A stretch of DNA of 64,000 nucleotides from Polymyxa betae (lineage: Eukaryota; Endomyxa; Phytomyxea; Plasmodiophorida; Plasmodiophoridae). The notes under the pieces were generated by a model. It had not been told where the DNA came from. It saw only the letters and a list, made by a program, of their open reading frames with translations, and made no database searches. A program made the position numbers and the translations under genes. Location of the stretch: the NCBI GenBank assembly GCA_003693705.1, contig RBZT01000781.1, positions 93,510 to 157,509 on the forward strand, in the 5' to 3' direction. Shown piece by piece: positions 44,987 to 56,762 of this stretch; position 1 is the first letter of the stretch; every line of letters starts with the position of its first letter.

Positions 44987-46573
44987 ATGGAAATTCACAT
45001 CGCCAGCGATGAGATCCTGCTCCTGATTCAGGACTATCTCAATCGCAACGGATGTCATGACGCCGTACGGGCCCTGGAGAAGCAGACCGGGGTCCGACTG
45101 CGATCTTATGGCACCGAACTCGATTTCTTTCGTCAGCTGTTGCTGGATGGCCAATGGGGTGACGCCGAGCGCTTCGTTGCCGCGTTGTGCTCGCGCCCGA
45201 ATTTTGATCATCGTCGCGTACGATTTTTGTTGCGTAGGCAGCGATTTCTCGAGACAATCGCGCAGCGCGATCTGGGCGACGCTGTTCTGGAGCTGGTTGA
45301 CGGCCTGAAAGAGCTCGAAGATTCATGCCCTCCCGACGAATTCCAATCGTTGTGCTACTGCCTGACATTAACGACTGTCAACGACCATCCCGATTTCACT
45401 GATTGGACCGTGACCGGATCCAGACTGAACACGTTCGAGCGATGTTTGGAGCAGTTCGCGACCATCTACCCGACGCAAGTACGACGCAGAGATGGCGTCG
45501 TCGAGGCGAACCGTCTCGTCCAAATGCTAAAACAAGCGATTCTGTATCAGATGTCGGTGGCCGCCACAAAGGCCGACCTCGATCTAAGGCCGGGTCGTCG
45601 CGCCTATACACTATTACACGACATCGATTTCAGAAGGACGATCGAGGCGGCGCCGGTCGGCGAATACGCGATCGTTTCAAGGGTGACTGACCCGGTTCAT
45701 GCTCTGCGATCGGTTCGATTTAGCCCGGATGGGTCGCAGATCGCGATTGGGTCGGCATCACGATGCTTGCGAATCTGTGAGACAGACAGCCATCGCGACA
45801 GATTGCCGATCGTTTCGAAATTCGCCGAGCATCACGAAGGCGGTGTTTACAGCATTGACTGGAGTCGCGATCGGCGATGGATGGCGACTGGCTCCAGCGA
45901 CCGCTCCGTCAAAGTCCTGAACATCGACACAGGAAGGATTTGGTCAGCGACACATTCCGGCACGGTTCGCAGCGTCTTGTTCACCGACGACAATACGGTG
46001 ACCGGAGCCGGGTCCGGCGACTACGCGATTCGGATATGGGACTACCAACACCAGCAGCAGGGACCAGTACGGACGCTATCCGGTCATACCGACGTGATCG
46101 TAGGGATGGCTAACCAAGACCGGACCCTGATCTCGGCCAGCTTTGACGGTGTCCTGAATCGATGGCAGAAAGGAGAGCGCGTCTGCACGCTAACAATGGA
46201 GCCGCTCATGGCCTGTGCCTTATCGACCGACGCACGAATCGCCTTTGTCGTCCATACGAATGGGTCAAGCGGAGCCTGGGATCTGTCAATGCTGCGGCCG
46301 TTATGGCAAAGGCCGGCACCGAGACCGTCCAGCGGTCGCGTACTGGCCCTGTCCGGTGATGATCGCCTGCTGCTGTTGGCGTCCGACGAAGGAACGATGC
46401 ATATCGTGGATGCGCAAGATGGCCAGCTGCTGCATTCGATGTCGGATGGGCACAGCAAGACTGTCATACAGGCCGAATGGGATCCGACGACGGCGACGAG
46501 ATTCGCGACCTGCAGCAAGGATCGTACGATGGCGCTCTGGACGCATCGGTCAGAGAATGGTGAACATTATTAA
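44987..46573 (+). CDS. WDR47: WDR47-like protein (LisH-CTLH and WD40 domains)
   Basis: Single exon, 528 residues. Residues about 8-100 form LisH and CTLH: LLLIQDYLNRNGCHDAVRAL, then FFRQLLLDGQWGDAERFVAA and RVRFLLRRQRFLE, matching WDR47 (nemitin). The WD40 propeller starts near residue 230: ALRSVRFSPDGSQIAIGSAS, HHEGGVYSIDWSRDRRWMAT and VRTLSGHTDVIVGM, ending FATCSKDRTMALWT. WDR47 is a microtubule-associated factor needed for cilia and neuronal polarity in animals. The copy is shorter than the ~900-residue animal protein because the long central linker is missing. Its 3' end overlaps ARV1. Confidence 0.82.
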   Translation: MEIHIASDEILLLIQDYLNRNGCHDAVRALEKQTGVRLRSYGTELDFFRQLLLDGQWGDAERFVAALCSRPNFDHRRVRFLLRRQRFLETIAQRDLGDAVLELVDGLKELEDSCPPDEFQSLCYCLTLTTVNDHPDFTDWTVTGSRLNTFERCLEQFATIYPTQVRRRDGVVEANRLVQMLKQAILYQMSVAATKADLDLRPGRRAYTLLHDIDFRRTIEAAPVGEYAIVSRVTDPVHALRSVRFSPDGSQIAIGSASRCLRICETDSHRDRLPIVSKFAEHHEGGVYSIDWSRDRRWMATGSSDRSVKVLNIDTGRIWSATHSGTVRSVLFTDDNTVTGAGSGDYAIRIWDYQHQQQGPVRTLSGHTDVIVGMANQDRTLISASFDGVLNRWQKGERVCTLTMEPLMACALSTDARIAFVVHTNGSSGAWDLSMLRPLWQRPAPRPSSGRVLALSGDDRLLLLASDEGTMHIVDAQDGQLLHSMSDGHSKTVIQAEWDPTTATRFATCSKDRTMALWTHRSENGEHY

Positions 46574-47664
46574 CGGATTGATGACGTGGAGAGGGATTTG
46601 GACAATCAACCTTGTTAGACAGGCGGTGGCCACGATCAGAACCGCCTGAAAAACCCAAGATGAGCAATAGATGGACGGCGTGAAGCAACGAGACAACCTT
46701 CGTAACGGGCGTATTCAGCGAGACACGCAGGGCCGTCACATTGCTGGACAGCACGAATAAATTAACGATCGGGCCATAATACGAATTCGTCTCCCATATC
46801 ATGATCAGAACAATGAGTAGCTTGCCGAAACTCGAAATGATGATGGACGCCATTAGATGCCGATATCGAATGGCTATATTCAACGGTCAATACTTTGCAA
46901 AGTGAGAAAACCGATTTCGGATGGCGTACGGCCAGGATGTAATAGCCGGGCTGCAATAACCGCCGCAGAGACGAACACGAGCAGCTCCATGGCTGACATC
47001 CTAAATAGCAGTAAAATCAGGGAGAAATAGAAGAACATTTTGGCAAACAATAAAAAACAATGACAAAAAGGGAGTTTACAGATGAAGTGATATTGATAAA
47101 TCGCAAAATATCAGACCAGAAAAGCATCACGTAGCCGTCATGGGGGACCATGTTTAATGAACGTAAGCGAAGCCATCTGAGATACGTGTCGAAGAACACA
47201 ATGGCAGGGATGAGCTTAAGCACGGTTCGTCGGAGACCTTCGTCGTCTTGAGAGTAGTTGTTGAACAGAATATGACGATATACCTGTCCCAATATTACTC
47301 CTTTGATTACCATAGCACTTAAAACAAGCTAAAATATACCCAGGAAAGAAAGCAAGGGTTTTCAAGAAACTTTTTACAATGCGAGCCCGAAATCAAGATC
47401 GAAAAATCACGAGAAAGACTTGAAATCATGTAAGCAGAATGGATCAACCTGCACTTTATGTAGAATCAGGTCGATGATAATAAGCATGGTCTCGAATTCC
47501 ACATATTTATCAGCGATGCAGCAACACGAGTCCTAAGCGCCCAACGTCAGGGCCACTCAGCTCGATTGTCAACATCAACAAACGCATCGGGTGAGGCGAA
47601 TATTTCCAGCCGAGAACTCCTTGTAGACGTCCCCGACCGCAGCGCCGCATTCCACACAGATCAT
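46550..47664 (-). CDS. ARV1: ARV1 lipid-homeostasis protein
   Basis: Exon 1 (47664-47584) reads MICVECGAAVGDVYKEFSAG then NIRLTRC. Exon 2 (47532-47449) reads DSCCCIADKYVEFETMLIII, then DLILHKVQ, and exon 3 starts at 47283 with YRHILFN. This is the ARV1 homology domain, with a C-x2-C zinc pair in exon 1 and another across the splice. Further exons carry membrane helices and SSFGKLLIVLIMIWE plus VFVL-type text (NLFVLSSNVTALRVSLN). A 31-nt intron then leads to a hydrophobic C-terminus ending IMFTIL. ARV1 works in the ER in sterol export and GPI-anchor synthesis. One exon junction near 46990-47090 could not be phased with confidence. Confidence 0.8.
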
Positions 47665-47907
47665 AATACTGTAATATGCCAAGGCAAACTTTACGGAAAA
47701 TCGCGCGAGTTATCATGACAGAATCAGGATATGTAACATCGAAATTGCTATTAAACAATAATTACAAGTGCTAACAAAACCCTGTAGCTGCTGGCCTCCG
47801 GTCAAGTAAGTGCAGAACGATAGGATGTCTGCGTTTTATTGGCATACTGCCAGCTGTAATTTGAAAAAACCTTTGACTGCACACCTTGCAATGATATCAG
47901 GTCGATT

Positions 47908-50900
47908 TTATATATTAGTACTACTATTTGCTTTCACTTTGCTTCTCCTCAAATGGTCTAAAGCAGTGCTGATACCGATTTCATCGGCATCATGATGGCG
48001 GTATTGATGTCTACTAACTGCATCGTATAGAGTGACAGCACTTGAATTCGGCTGAATAAACTTTTGAATGATAACCATTAGGCAGTCTATCAGAGAGACT
48101 GATCGAGAGCCATTAAGCAATCGTGTTATCACTTCACAAGCCTCTGCTTGATCAGAATCTTCGATATTAATGAAGCATTGTTGAAGGAGAGCGACCAAAT
48201 CGACAGAATTCAAATCCCCATCAAAGCAGGAGAGTAACCTGTCAACTAGTTGAGGACGCAGTATAGGAGGAAACTCGATTGGGGCAGCAAGAGAAGCGAC
48301 TTTCGCCGCAATGGGCAAAGCTAAGCGATGTCGACATGTGATGACGTCTCGTAGTAGAAGCGTCATCTGACCACGGACAGCGGCAGGCGCCGGAGCCATA
48401 TTAGACGTAAGTTCGAATAGGAAGTCTAAAGCACTTTCATCGCCAAGATAATGATGAACGAACGGAATAATAGCATGTTCATAGATCAGATCCTGACGGC
48501 AACGTTCGATACGCGCGCCAACTGTAAAAACGCTCCAGAATTGCTTGGTGGATTTTAATAGTGGGCGCCAAGACTGCAATCGAGACCATGTATCCATTCG
48601 TCGAAACGCGTCAGCATCCCGCCGAGTACGTAGACCATTGGCGAGAACATGAAACAACCATTGTAGCCGAGGGACAGATGGGAAGGAAACACCATCGAAT
48701 CGCAACGAATCTGGAACTGTTGGCATTGGAATCCAGGCGCGGCGAGACATATACGCGCAAACTGCAGCGTACATCGGGTGCGATGGGCCTTGTCGCGATA
48801 CCATCACAGAAAACATCGATGCCCAAAGAACAGCAGATAAATGGGGAATTATTGGCAGTTCATTGGAATTGGCAGCACAGTCAGTACCAATGAAGCCGCC
48901 ATTAGCTTGGTCGCTGGGCTCGTCCTCGTCTTCGCAATCATCATCGTCGGCAATAATGTCGCCGTTTTCAGTCCGGATATAGATCGAGTTTTTTATCAAT
49001 GTCAGGACCTGGTGGGCTTGAGAAGTAATGAGATCAGGTGTCGAATACACGCGACCTAGCAAGGTATATGCACAGGCTCGTATTGACTCGTTTTCAGAAG
49101 AAAGCCCACGAGCAATAGTAAAAGATGCCACGCCTGATTCTAATAAAGATTTTAAGAAACACATGTAATTTGAAAAAGTAGACTATTACCAATCAATGAC
49201 AAAGGCACTTTGGCATTCGGTTTTTCGAGCAGCGCAAGAGCCGAAGGGATGATATACTGAGGATCGGCCTCAAACCAACGAGAAGACGGGTATAAACTCG
49301 TAAAGCATTTTAACCACTCGTCGAATGAAATGGTTTCAAACACGTCGTACGAATCCAAAGTCGGGCCGAATCGGATCCCAAGCAAAGAATTTTCCAATCG
49401 ACGATCTGAGAGAAAAATTAAATAAACAACAACTGGAAGAAATTCGTAAACTACCTGCAGCTTCGATACATTCAAAGCGCTTCAGATCTAATTTCGAAGT
49501 AGTAGCTCGGTATGACCTCATTAGCTCGCATAATTCGACCTTGCTTGGGGCAGCTTGATCAATGTCCAGCCAGATTTGCGCCTTCTCTGTTAACCGGATC
49601 GGGTCGTTAAACCATGGTGCATTCTAGAGAAAGCAGTCAGTTCAGCCATATGCAGATATTTAACTCGTCGTTACAAGTTCAAAACTGGGTTTACAATCTT
49701 GACTGGACACGAACCAGTCGGGCAAAGGGATCCCCTCAGAGTGCAACGTTTGCACAGCGGGTGTAAACCGGAATGGATTCGTTCTATAGAGAGCTTTCAG
49801 ACAAGACATCAAAGATTCGTCTTTGGAGAGAATGGCACGGCGACTTAAACAGATTGTGCTCTCTTGATCAAGTTCGACGACAAAGACATAATCAACGATG
49901 GCCGGCAGAGTTAGTAGCACCGGGCGGATATCAGCCGGCATCAAGCAGCGGACCAAAGAGACCGGGCAACCGGAAGACATGGAGAATCGTAAACGATCGG
50001 CGATGGGTAAAGCCGAGGCACAAACCATCCGCAATGGCCAAGAAGAAATCGTACCACTGAGGAAGCCATGGCGACGAGATATCAAAGCAAACAGCCACTG
50101 AGGAATACTCAATCAGACAAGCCTTTTGAACCAAAAATTGTGAGTACCTGACGAAACAAATTATTGTGGAAATCGAGATTGGATCCCCACAGCAAGGCGC
50201 TGTCGCTATCGACAGTCACGAAGAAGACCGCAAAGAGGTTGTCATCAGAGCTATTGGGATCGGCGAGCGTTTTTTGGATAAATTCGTAACGATCATCTTT
50301 CGAGCGCATGCGAAGGACTAGTAAACGACATCAGATTAGCAGAAGATAAACGACGACAACATTACCACGAAATCGGGTTTGGATCGCATCGCTTAGAGTG
50401 TCACGTTTTGTTTTTTTCTTAGCTGGTTCTGATACTTCTGAAGGTACACGTAATGGAATTTTGTGACGCTTCATCAAGGCTACCAGACGCGAAAAGACCA
50501 GCGGATCAGTTGCGGACAGAGCGGCACGCTGGAATTCGGCCACGGGTGGAGTGATATTCAGCGGCGCCGTTTGCAGAATATCAGTCCGAATCAAATCGCA
50601 TACGGTGTTCCCAGTCGTAATCTGGTTTGACATCAGTGTCCAGGCGTAATCGCGTGATAGTACGCCGCAACGCATCAGGGAGCGAGCACAGCAAAGAAAC
50701 AAATCATCGTCGGGCCCGGATCCGCTTCTCAGAACGACTTGAACGTCTGGCAGTAACTTGAGAGCCTGAAAGCATTTTAGATTATACACAGCAAGAGATC
50801 AGTAAATTGCAACCTGTTTGGAGCCGTGATCGCTCAGGGCAAGAACGCATCGTTGCGCTAGTGTCATTACGAGACGGGATTGGTGTTGTAGCGCAGCAGA

Positions 50901-51968
50901 GAGCACCGATTTAGTCAATGCATTAGGCATCGGTGAAGAAGCAGGCAGTTGACGAATGAGCTGTTCCATGAACGATATGTTGCAGACGTAGCGGAAAGAG
51001 AGACGCGGGCTAAGAGAACATTGCAATGCCGATAGATATTGCTGCAGGCATGAAGCAGAACATCGCTCACTGTCGACGACCCAGTCGAGAACCAGTTGGC
51101 GGTGCTCGAGAGAGGTGAATGGGTTCAGAGATAGAGCAGCACGAATTGTGACATGTGAAGGCGGCCCATTGGAAAGCAATGCCCCTAACAGCTTGTGAAC
51201 AGTCTCTGCGCGAACAGATTCAGGTTCTGCTGCGGAATGCAGCGATGCGACAGCGACCAGAGCTGGCTGCGTCATTACCGGCGATAATAAGCGCAGATTT
51301 TGAATCAAGGGAGCAAATAAGCGAGAGAGAGTCTCGTCGGAAATTTTGGATGATGGAAGACGGGTGATGAGGTGACGAAGCGCATTCGAAGGACCTTCGG
51401 TGACAAGCATGAAGCGTGTATGAAAATTCAGTGCTTCTATCAGAAAGCTAGATACATAATGCTGATGCTGTTTCCAGACTCGTAAAGTCCAGTTTAAACG
51501 ACGCAGCAAACGTAAGCCTTGCTCATGCTGAATCAGGCTAACGACCAGATTTATGGCGTTGAGTTGAATACGTTTATCATCGCTTGCAATGTGGTCCTGG
51601 ATACGATTGAAAATATCGGTCCCAGTAATGGCATTGGTTGCATGGCGGATTATTTTCTCATTGCATGGGCCACACTGAGATGGCTTCAGGACGGTAGCGA
51701 GCAAAAGCAGGGCGTTCGAAGCGACAAGGGGAGACGTATTGGAAACCAGAGCAAAGATCTCTGGCATCTGTGGCGATTGACCAAGGTAGGCATGGAGATG
51801 GTCATGAGACGACAAGTGTGAGATGAGATTTGTGATATCACGAATGACAGTGCGGTTATCAGAGCTCTGTATCCCAACAAGTAACGTATGAAGTGACTGC
51901 TCGGAAGCGCACGTTGTTTGTTGGGGTTCTGGGGTCCCATTACAGACCGCCTCTAGAGCGGCGGCCAT
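47908..51968 (-). CDS. URB1: URB1/Npa1, pre-60S ribosome assembly scaffold
   Basis: Very large helical-repeat protein on the minus strand. The start at 51968 reads MAAALEAVCNGTPEPQQ, then LHTLLVGIQSSDNRTVIRDI. Middle exons include DKRIQLNAINLVVSLIQHEQ and MQSVLS-like helices. Near 49550-49620 the product gives NAPWFNDPIRLTEKAQIWLD, and the C-terminal exon (49164-47908) carries SENESIRACAYTLLGRVYST. The pattern resembles URB1/Npa1, which holds early pre-60S particles with Npa2 and Rsa3. The frame remains open upstream to 52166, but the ATG at 51968 begins the helical part. Several short introns interrupt it; not all ends were fixed. Confidence 0.72.
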
Positions 51969-52138
51969 TGTTGGCTGAATTCGCCTGGAACTGCACAAAA
52001 TGTAGGGTCCGGAATGCGATTTTGATCTTGCCGTGACGGACTTGAGAGTTTTTGATCGACAAGCACAAATCTTGACCCTTAATTTATGAATTATGTCAGA
52101 ATGATAAAATACATAGATAAATGCAAAGCAATGGCCAC

Positions 52139-53789
52139 TTATTCCAGTCTTTTGAACTTGCGCCATTCTTGAACGGTAAGTATTCTCTGAAATTCGTGCC
52201 GATTAGCGTACTTCGGGGGTACCCGAGCTGCATTCGGATGCAGATCCAGATAAGTCGATTTGCGCGCCACCGGCTGCGGAGGTGCTCGAACATCGATTCG
52301 CAAGACATTCTCGTGCGCTTTGGCTAACTTCTTGAGAGCCTGGTTCATGAATTGGTATTCGAGTCGCGAGGGAGTTGTGTCGTGATCATCGCCACCAGCG
52401 CTGGTTGGCGTGCGCGAGCTGATTGGAGGCCGAGCGATCGGTTCCATTGGCTGAACGAGAAGATTGGCTAAATCGCTCTTCATATCAAGCAGTTTGTTTG
52501 CTTGACGAATTTTGCGATTCAGCACGTCGACAGTGTTGTCCTGGCGGCGTTTTAGCGTTAGAATATACTCGTTTAGCGAGTCTAATCGGCTTTCAATCTC
52601 GCTCTGTGAGTAATCATAAGCTACAGAAGCGTTCAATAAACTGAGGATTCCCGACCTGTCGCTTTTTGTCGCCGCTTTCAATGGCAATTTGAAGCTCGCG
52701 TTGAAACAACAGCTTCTGTTGTGTCATGTTATGCGACTTTCCAGCACGAAGGGCGTTCTTGCGCTGGACCATTTCGTCGATCATCTCCGGCGTGTATTTG
52801 AAAGTTCGACGCAACTTTTCGGCAGCGAGTTTCATAGCGATGCACTGGCCGATTGTCGGCACAGACAAGCCATCGTTCTGTTGGGCGCGTATCCATTGCC
52901 CAGCTTCGTTCTTATCAATGCCATGATTTGAAACCTGCGTGATCTTGAAAGTCTTTTCTGAAGCCCCGAATGCAACTCGCAGAGCTTTCGACGTTTCCTT
53001 CGTGCCACACATGTACGTTCTGGGATAATCTGTGACAGATACAATCACAACCGCACGATAAACATGTTCTCCCGTAGTGTCATTGGTGCCTAGGCCGATT
53101 CGACAAAACATGCCTTTAACGACATCGTCGAAGAAGGGCTCCTCCACGAGCGATTCCAGCCGATCCCGTCGTAGCTGAACAGAGCGCATCGTTTCATAAT
53201 CGATGGGATCGTGGGCGTCACTACGAATTGTCAGCAGATCCACAGCTGCTTCTCGTGATGGGGACAAAGTCATACGGCGACCTTGCGGCACTTCGTTATC
53301 TCGGAAATCGTCTTCATCAGCTTCATCGCTTTCAGCATCTTGCCATTCTTCATCGTCTTCCGAATGTTCGCGAACGACCTCGCTTTGACGTGCCCGAATC
53401 TGCTTGTTACGGCGACCTCGAATATCCTGAATGGCCTTATCTTTACCAGTTTCTGCCTTTTTCTGACGTTTAGCTCGAGTAGAGGTCGGTTGCTCTACTT
53501 CCTGCATACTTTCACGTCGTTTGCTTCGTTGTTCGAGACGCCATTTTGCCTGGGCTTCTCGTCTCTCTTTTGATTTATCTAGCATTTCCTTTCGCTTAAG
53601 AAGGATCTCTTCTCGTTGTAACTCGGGCATGGCCATGAGATTTTCCCGATCTTCATCGTCAATGAATAGGTCGGGGCCAAAGTTTAAAGCGGGGTCTGCT
53701 TCATCACTGGACAAGTCGGATGAAGAGGACATCGACGACAACGATAAGCCCTCTTCAAGCAGGGCCATAGAATCTTCGACGTCCGGCAT
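52139..53789 (-). CDS. RTF1: RTF1, Paf1-complex subunit
   Basis: Minus-strand exons 53789-52656 and 52603-52139 give 532 residues. The first half is acidic and then strongly basic-charged. A Plus3 domain follows (about 190-330) with DPIDYETMRSVQLRRDRLES, EEPFFDDVVKGMFCRIGLG, and YRAVVIVSVTDYPRTYMCG then TKETSKALRVAFG. After the Plus3 domain comes FKITQVSNHGIDKNEAGQWI and a helical C-terminus with SEIESRLDSLNEYILTLKRR. RTF1 links Paf1 to elongating polymerase and to histone H2B ubiquitylation. The 52-nt intron is GT-AG. No domain is missing. Confidence 0.9.
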
Positions 53790-54412
53790 GGCTGAACAAT
53801 GTCGGCAGCTGCCACGTTATAACAAAATTTCGGAGTGCCTGAACGATATCTCAACAGTCCTTACGACAGGACGACAGAGGAGTGTTGTGTGTGCCAAAAA
53901 AGCATGTTAAAAACTGCGCCTACATTTCGGAAAACTAAAAATCTGACATTTCTCATCGAATTGCATATCCCAGTCCTACTTTCACATCCGAATCGATATC
54001 GCTATCTGGATGGGCTGCTTTCGTTAAACCAGATTGAATCTATACAACTGACTAACAGTAGACGCGGCATCAGGACATTCTAACGAAACAATATAGGGCC
54101 AAACACCAATCTGTACACAACCCAGATAAATTATAAATACTGTTGGCGGACGGTTTCCAAGCTGTGTCCAGAATGATTATAACTCAGATGCTTCCGATCC
54201 AGTGACAATTTTTAATAGAATTTTAACTCTCCGCCCGATCGCGAGGGTCGAGAAAATATTCAACATCAGTTGTCTCGTATTGAAAATTATAATAGGGGGT
54301 TATTGTAATTATTACCTACTCTGGCTTGGATTTTCGACTGAAAAACCTAATTTTGGCGTAAAAACCTGTTTTTCCGTGGCATCCAAACGCGCCCTTAGCC
54401 CTGATTTCCATC

Positions 54413-54431
54413 GTGTCTATATTATAGACAC
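54413..54431. repeat. Imperfect palindrome GTGTCTATATTATAGACAC
   Basis: A 19-bp inverted repeat (GTGTCTAT and ATAGACAC around ATT). A second copy of its right half (ATTATAGACAC, followed by a G-rich tail like the first) lies at 54477-54487, so the two sites are also direct repeats of each other. Confidence 0.7.
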
Positions 54432-55087
54432 CACGGGGTTTCTCCAAAAAACGCCGACGATGGCTCATTTGCCCTTATTATAGACACTGAGGGGAGGTTC
54501 CTGAGGCAACTTTGATTGACATTACTGACGAACCGGTTCAAGATAATCCAGTTTTTCTTGCATAATTATTTTAAGGAAGTCTAACTGAAGTTCCGGTTGA
54601 TTCATTTTAGAAAACTGATATTTGCTAAAATGTGAGTGGTTGTGTCACGCTAGGGTTTTCCGATCGAGTAGGATTTATTCAATTAACATGGTCTTTGTGA
54701 GATTCTGCATAAAGACAATATTGACTTGTCCCTTGATGAGGTGTTATAAAACGTTTCGCTCGACGAAATCGCCGAATACGGTGACGAGTGTGATCTCAAT
54801 AATGACGATACGCAATGGCAGCATCTGAAGCTGAATCAATTCGGCAACGTTTCCCTTTCGTTGACAACGGATCATGGGTAACTTCTTTCAGTTGCAAACC
54901 AAGAGATCCGAGCTTTTTGCAGAAATGCCAGATAACATGCAATCAGGTCGAAGGTTTCAGGCCCGATCCGTGAAAATCGGAAGTCAGCATAACCACAAGC
55001 TCTACAAAGTGAGCAATAAATGAAATTGTTCAACCTGGTCGCCGCAGGGCTCGTTGTCAGCCTTAAAAGTTAAAATCGACGACGCAG

Positions 55088-55107
55088 TTAGTGTCTATAG
55101 ACACTAA
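55088..55107. repeat. 20-bp perfect palindrome TTAGTGTCTATAGACACTAA
   Basis: Reads the same on both strands. It shares the GTGTCTAT/ATAGACAC arms with the site at 54413. It lies 326 bp upstream of the universal stress protein start codon. A dimeric transcription-factor site or the tip of an inverted-repeat element are both possible. Confidence 0.75.
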
Positions 55108-55432
55108 GGAATTTTGATAGGGGACTCCGTGGCCAAAAATTGCGAAAAATCGGTCAAGCAAAACATGGCGTGAATTCCAGCTCTAGTTTAGAAAAATCAA
55201 AGCTTTTGGATCGTGGACAGCCAATCCTACTGCGATTCGTTACAAATTTAAAAAAAAAATGATCGGAACGAAGATATTTTACGCTAAAAGATGGAGTGCG
55301 TATCAGGGTTAGGGCCACTTAAATGCGGCATAAGTGCATATCTAGCGGTTCAAACAACGCTCTATAAAATTCTTTTCGAATCCGTTTTCGTAACTTTAAG
55401 AGGGTGCGCGCTTTTTACATTCATTTGGCAGA

Positions 55433-56058
55433 ATGGTATCGCGCTCTCTCATCATCTGCTTGGACGAATCGCAGGAGTCTGCTCGCGCTTGGGCTTGGGC
55501 ATCCCAGAACATCTTACGTTCCGGTGACCATGTCGTCTTGCTGACGGTCGCCGTCATGGACACGTCGAGCGTTTCGGATTACAGCATGCTTGCCTTGGCT
55601 GCTGATGATATTGCTCCATCAGGCGCTCTCGATGAAGTTGCCTTAGAGACAGCACGAAAATCAACTATGGAAGCTAATGAGGCGTTTATGAACCGGATGC
55701 TGGCAAAGGCCCAGGCTGATTTAAAGGCGGCTGGCGGCCCCAATATCCAGATTGAAGGCAAAATTTTGACACAGACCGGGTCGGTCGGCGAGACCATCGT
55801 AGCGTTTCTGAATAGTGGACGTCTTGAGAAGGCAGCCGCTGCGGTCGTATGCGGCTCCCGAGGATTAGGGGCTTTCAAACGAGCCATGCTCGGAGCTATT
55901 GGAATGGGTTCAACCAGCGATCATCTCAGTCACAACCTCCATATCCCGGTAAGGCTGCTTCTATGTTAAAATACTTTCCAGAAGTTCATACATGTTAGGT
56001 GATCGTTGTTCGGGAGCCTTCAACTGAAGCCACGGGGGCGCACTACAAAGGTGCTTAA
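55433..56058 (+). CDS. Universal stress protein (UspA domain)
   Basis: Exons 55433-55948 and 55999-56058 join in frame to 191 residues. It starts SRSLIICLDESQESARAWAW and DHVVLLTVAVMD, and later has AAAVVCGSRGLGAFKRAMLG, where GSRGLG with the following Ser/Thr region is the ATP-binding type loop of this family. Exon 2 gives the last strand, VIVVREPS. Usp proteins are small dimeric nucleotide-binding stress factors, common in plants, protists and bacteria. A second possible last exon at 56170-56322 offers an alternative terminal strand. The palindromes upstream may belong to its promoter. Confidence 0.85.
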
Positions 56059-56169
56059 CTGGATTGCAACCAGTTAGAAGCAAGAAAGGAATTGTTCAAA
56101 AGCCTCCGAATCAGATTTGTTTTCGTAAAAATGTGAAAATCCCCCATCTTTAATTGAATGCTTTTTTAG

Positions 56170-56322
56170 GCTTTAGTGACCGTTGTTCCAGAAAAAATGA
56201 ATGCTGGCCATCATATGAAACACACAACACGCAAACATGAATACGTTTGCCCTTTTAATAATTGGATGGAAACAATACAGAATCAGAAAGCAATTGAGAA
56301 GTTCAATGGCAGTTGGATTTGA
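56170..56322 (+). other. Candidate alternative last exon of the stress-protein gene
   Basis: Follows a polypyrimidine tract and CTTTTTTAG acceptor and is in the right phase for the donor at 55949. It would replace VIVVREPSTEATGA with ALVTVVPEKMNAG and a longer His/Lys tail. The first six residues again form the hydrophobic last strand of a Usp fold, which is unlikely by pure chance. It may be a duplicated exon used alternatively, or a dead copy. Confidence 0.45.
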
Positions 56323-56762
56323 TTCTCATTGGTTTTGCAATACTGGGTATACACTTGACATTACATACTCAGATGTCGGGATGCGGACGCTTATAGGGGT
56401 TAAAGTGGGAATACAGGAACTCTTCGCCATGACAATGCTACTGCTTTTGAGCACGACTAATAGTTTCGCCGATTGGTTCGTTTGCTAAATTTTTACAGAA
56501 TGCGTTGGTGGCCAGGAACAGAGTTCATATAAAGCAACGAAATGGCGACACGACAACGTCAAGTTTCAACACAGAAGCTAAATTGGAATGGAGTCTGGAC
56601 CGATGTTCTATTCTATCAATCCAACGTACAAACCATATTGGAACTTGACAATCTTATCGACTACTACATGCAAGATTTCAAAATTGATGGTGTTTATGCA
56701 ATCATCAACATGACGGAAAGTAATCCATTGGGTTATGGACAAAATTCCGAACTTCGATCGAA
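56323..56762. other. Convergent gap, stress protein to JMJD7
   Basis: 440 bp. A plus-strand frame of 112 codons opens at 56542 but runs antisense into the well-supported last exons of JMJD7, so I do not call it a gene. Probably 3' untranslated sequence. Confidence 0.35.

Larger units (their letters stand above)
53790..55432. other. Longest gene-free stretch, with related palindromes
   Basis: 1.64 kb, A+T-rich. Open frames are short and unlike any family. It contains three related TATAGACAC-type sites, one of them a 20-bp perfect palindrome. The stretch could be a promoter, a decayed mobile element or intergenic spacer; the evidence does not decide. A CTAGGGTTTT string lies at 54650. Confidence 0.4.

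Noticed and set aside
53790..55432. A decayed DNA transposon
   Set aside because: Palindromes are present, but no transposase remnant, paired terminal repeats or target-site duplication could be shown; kept only as an open question.
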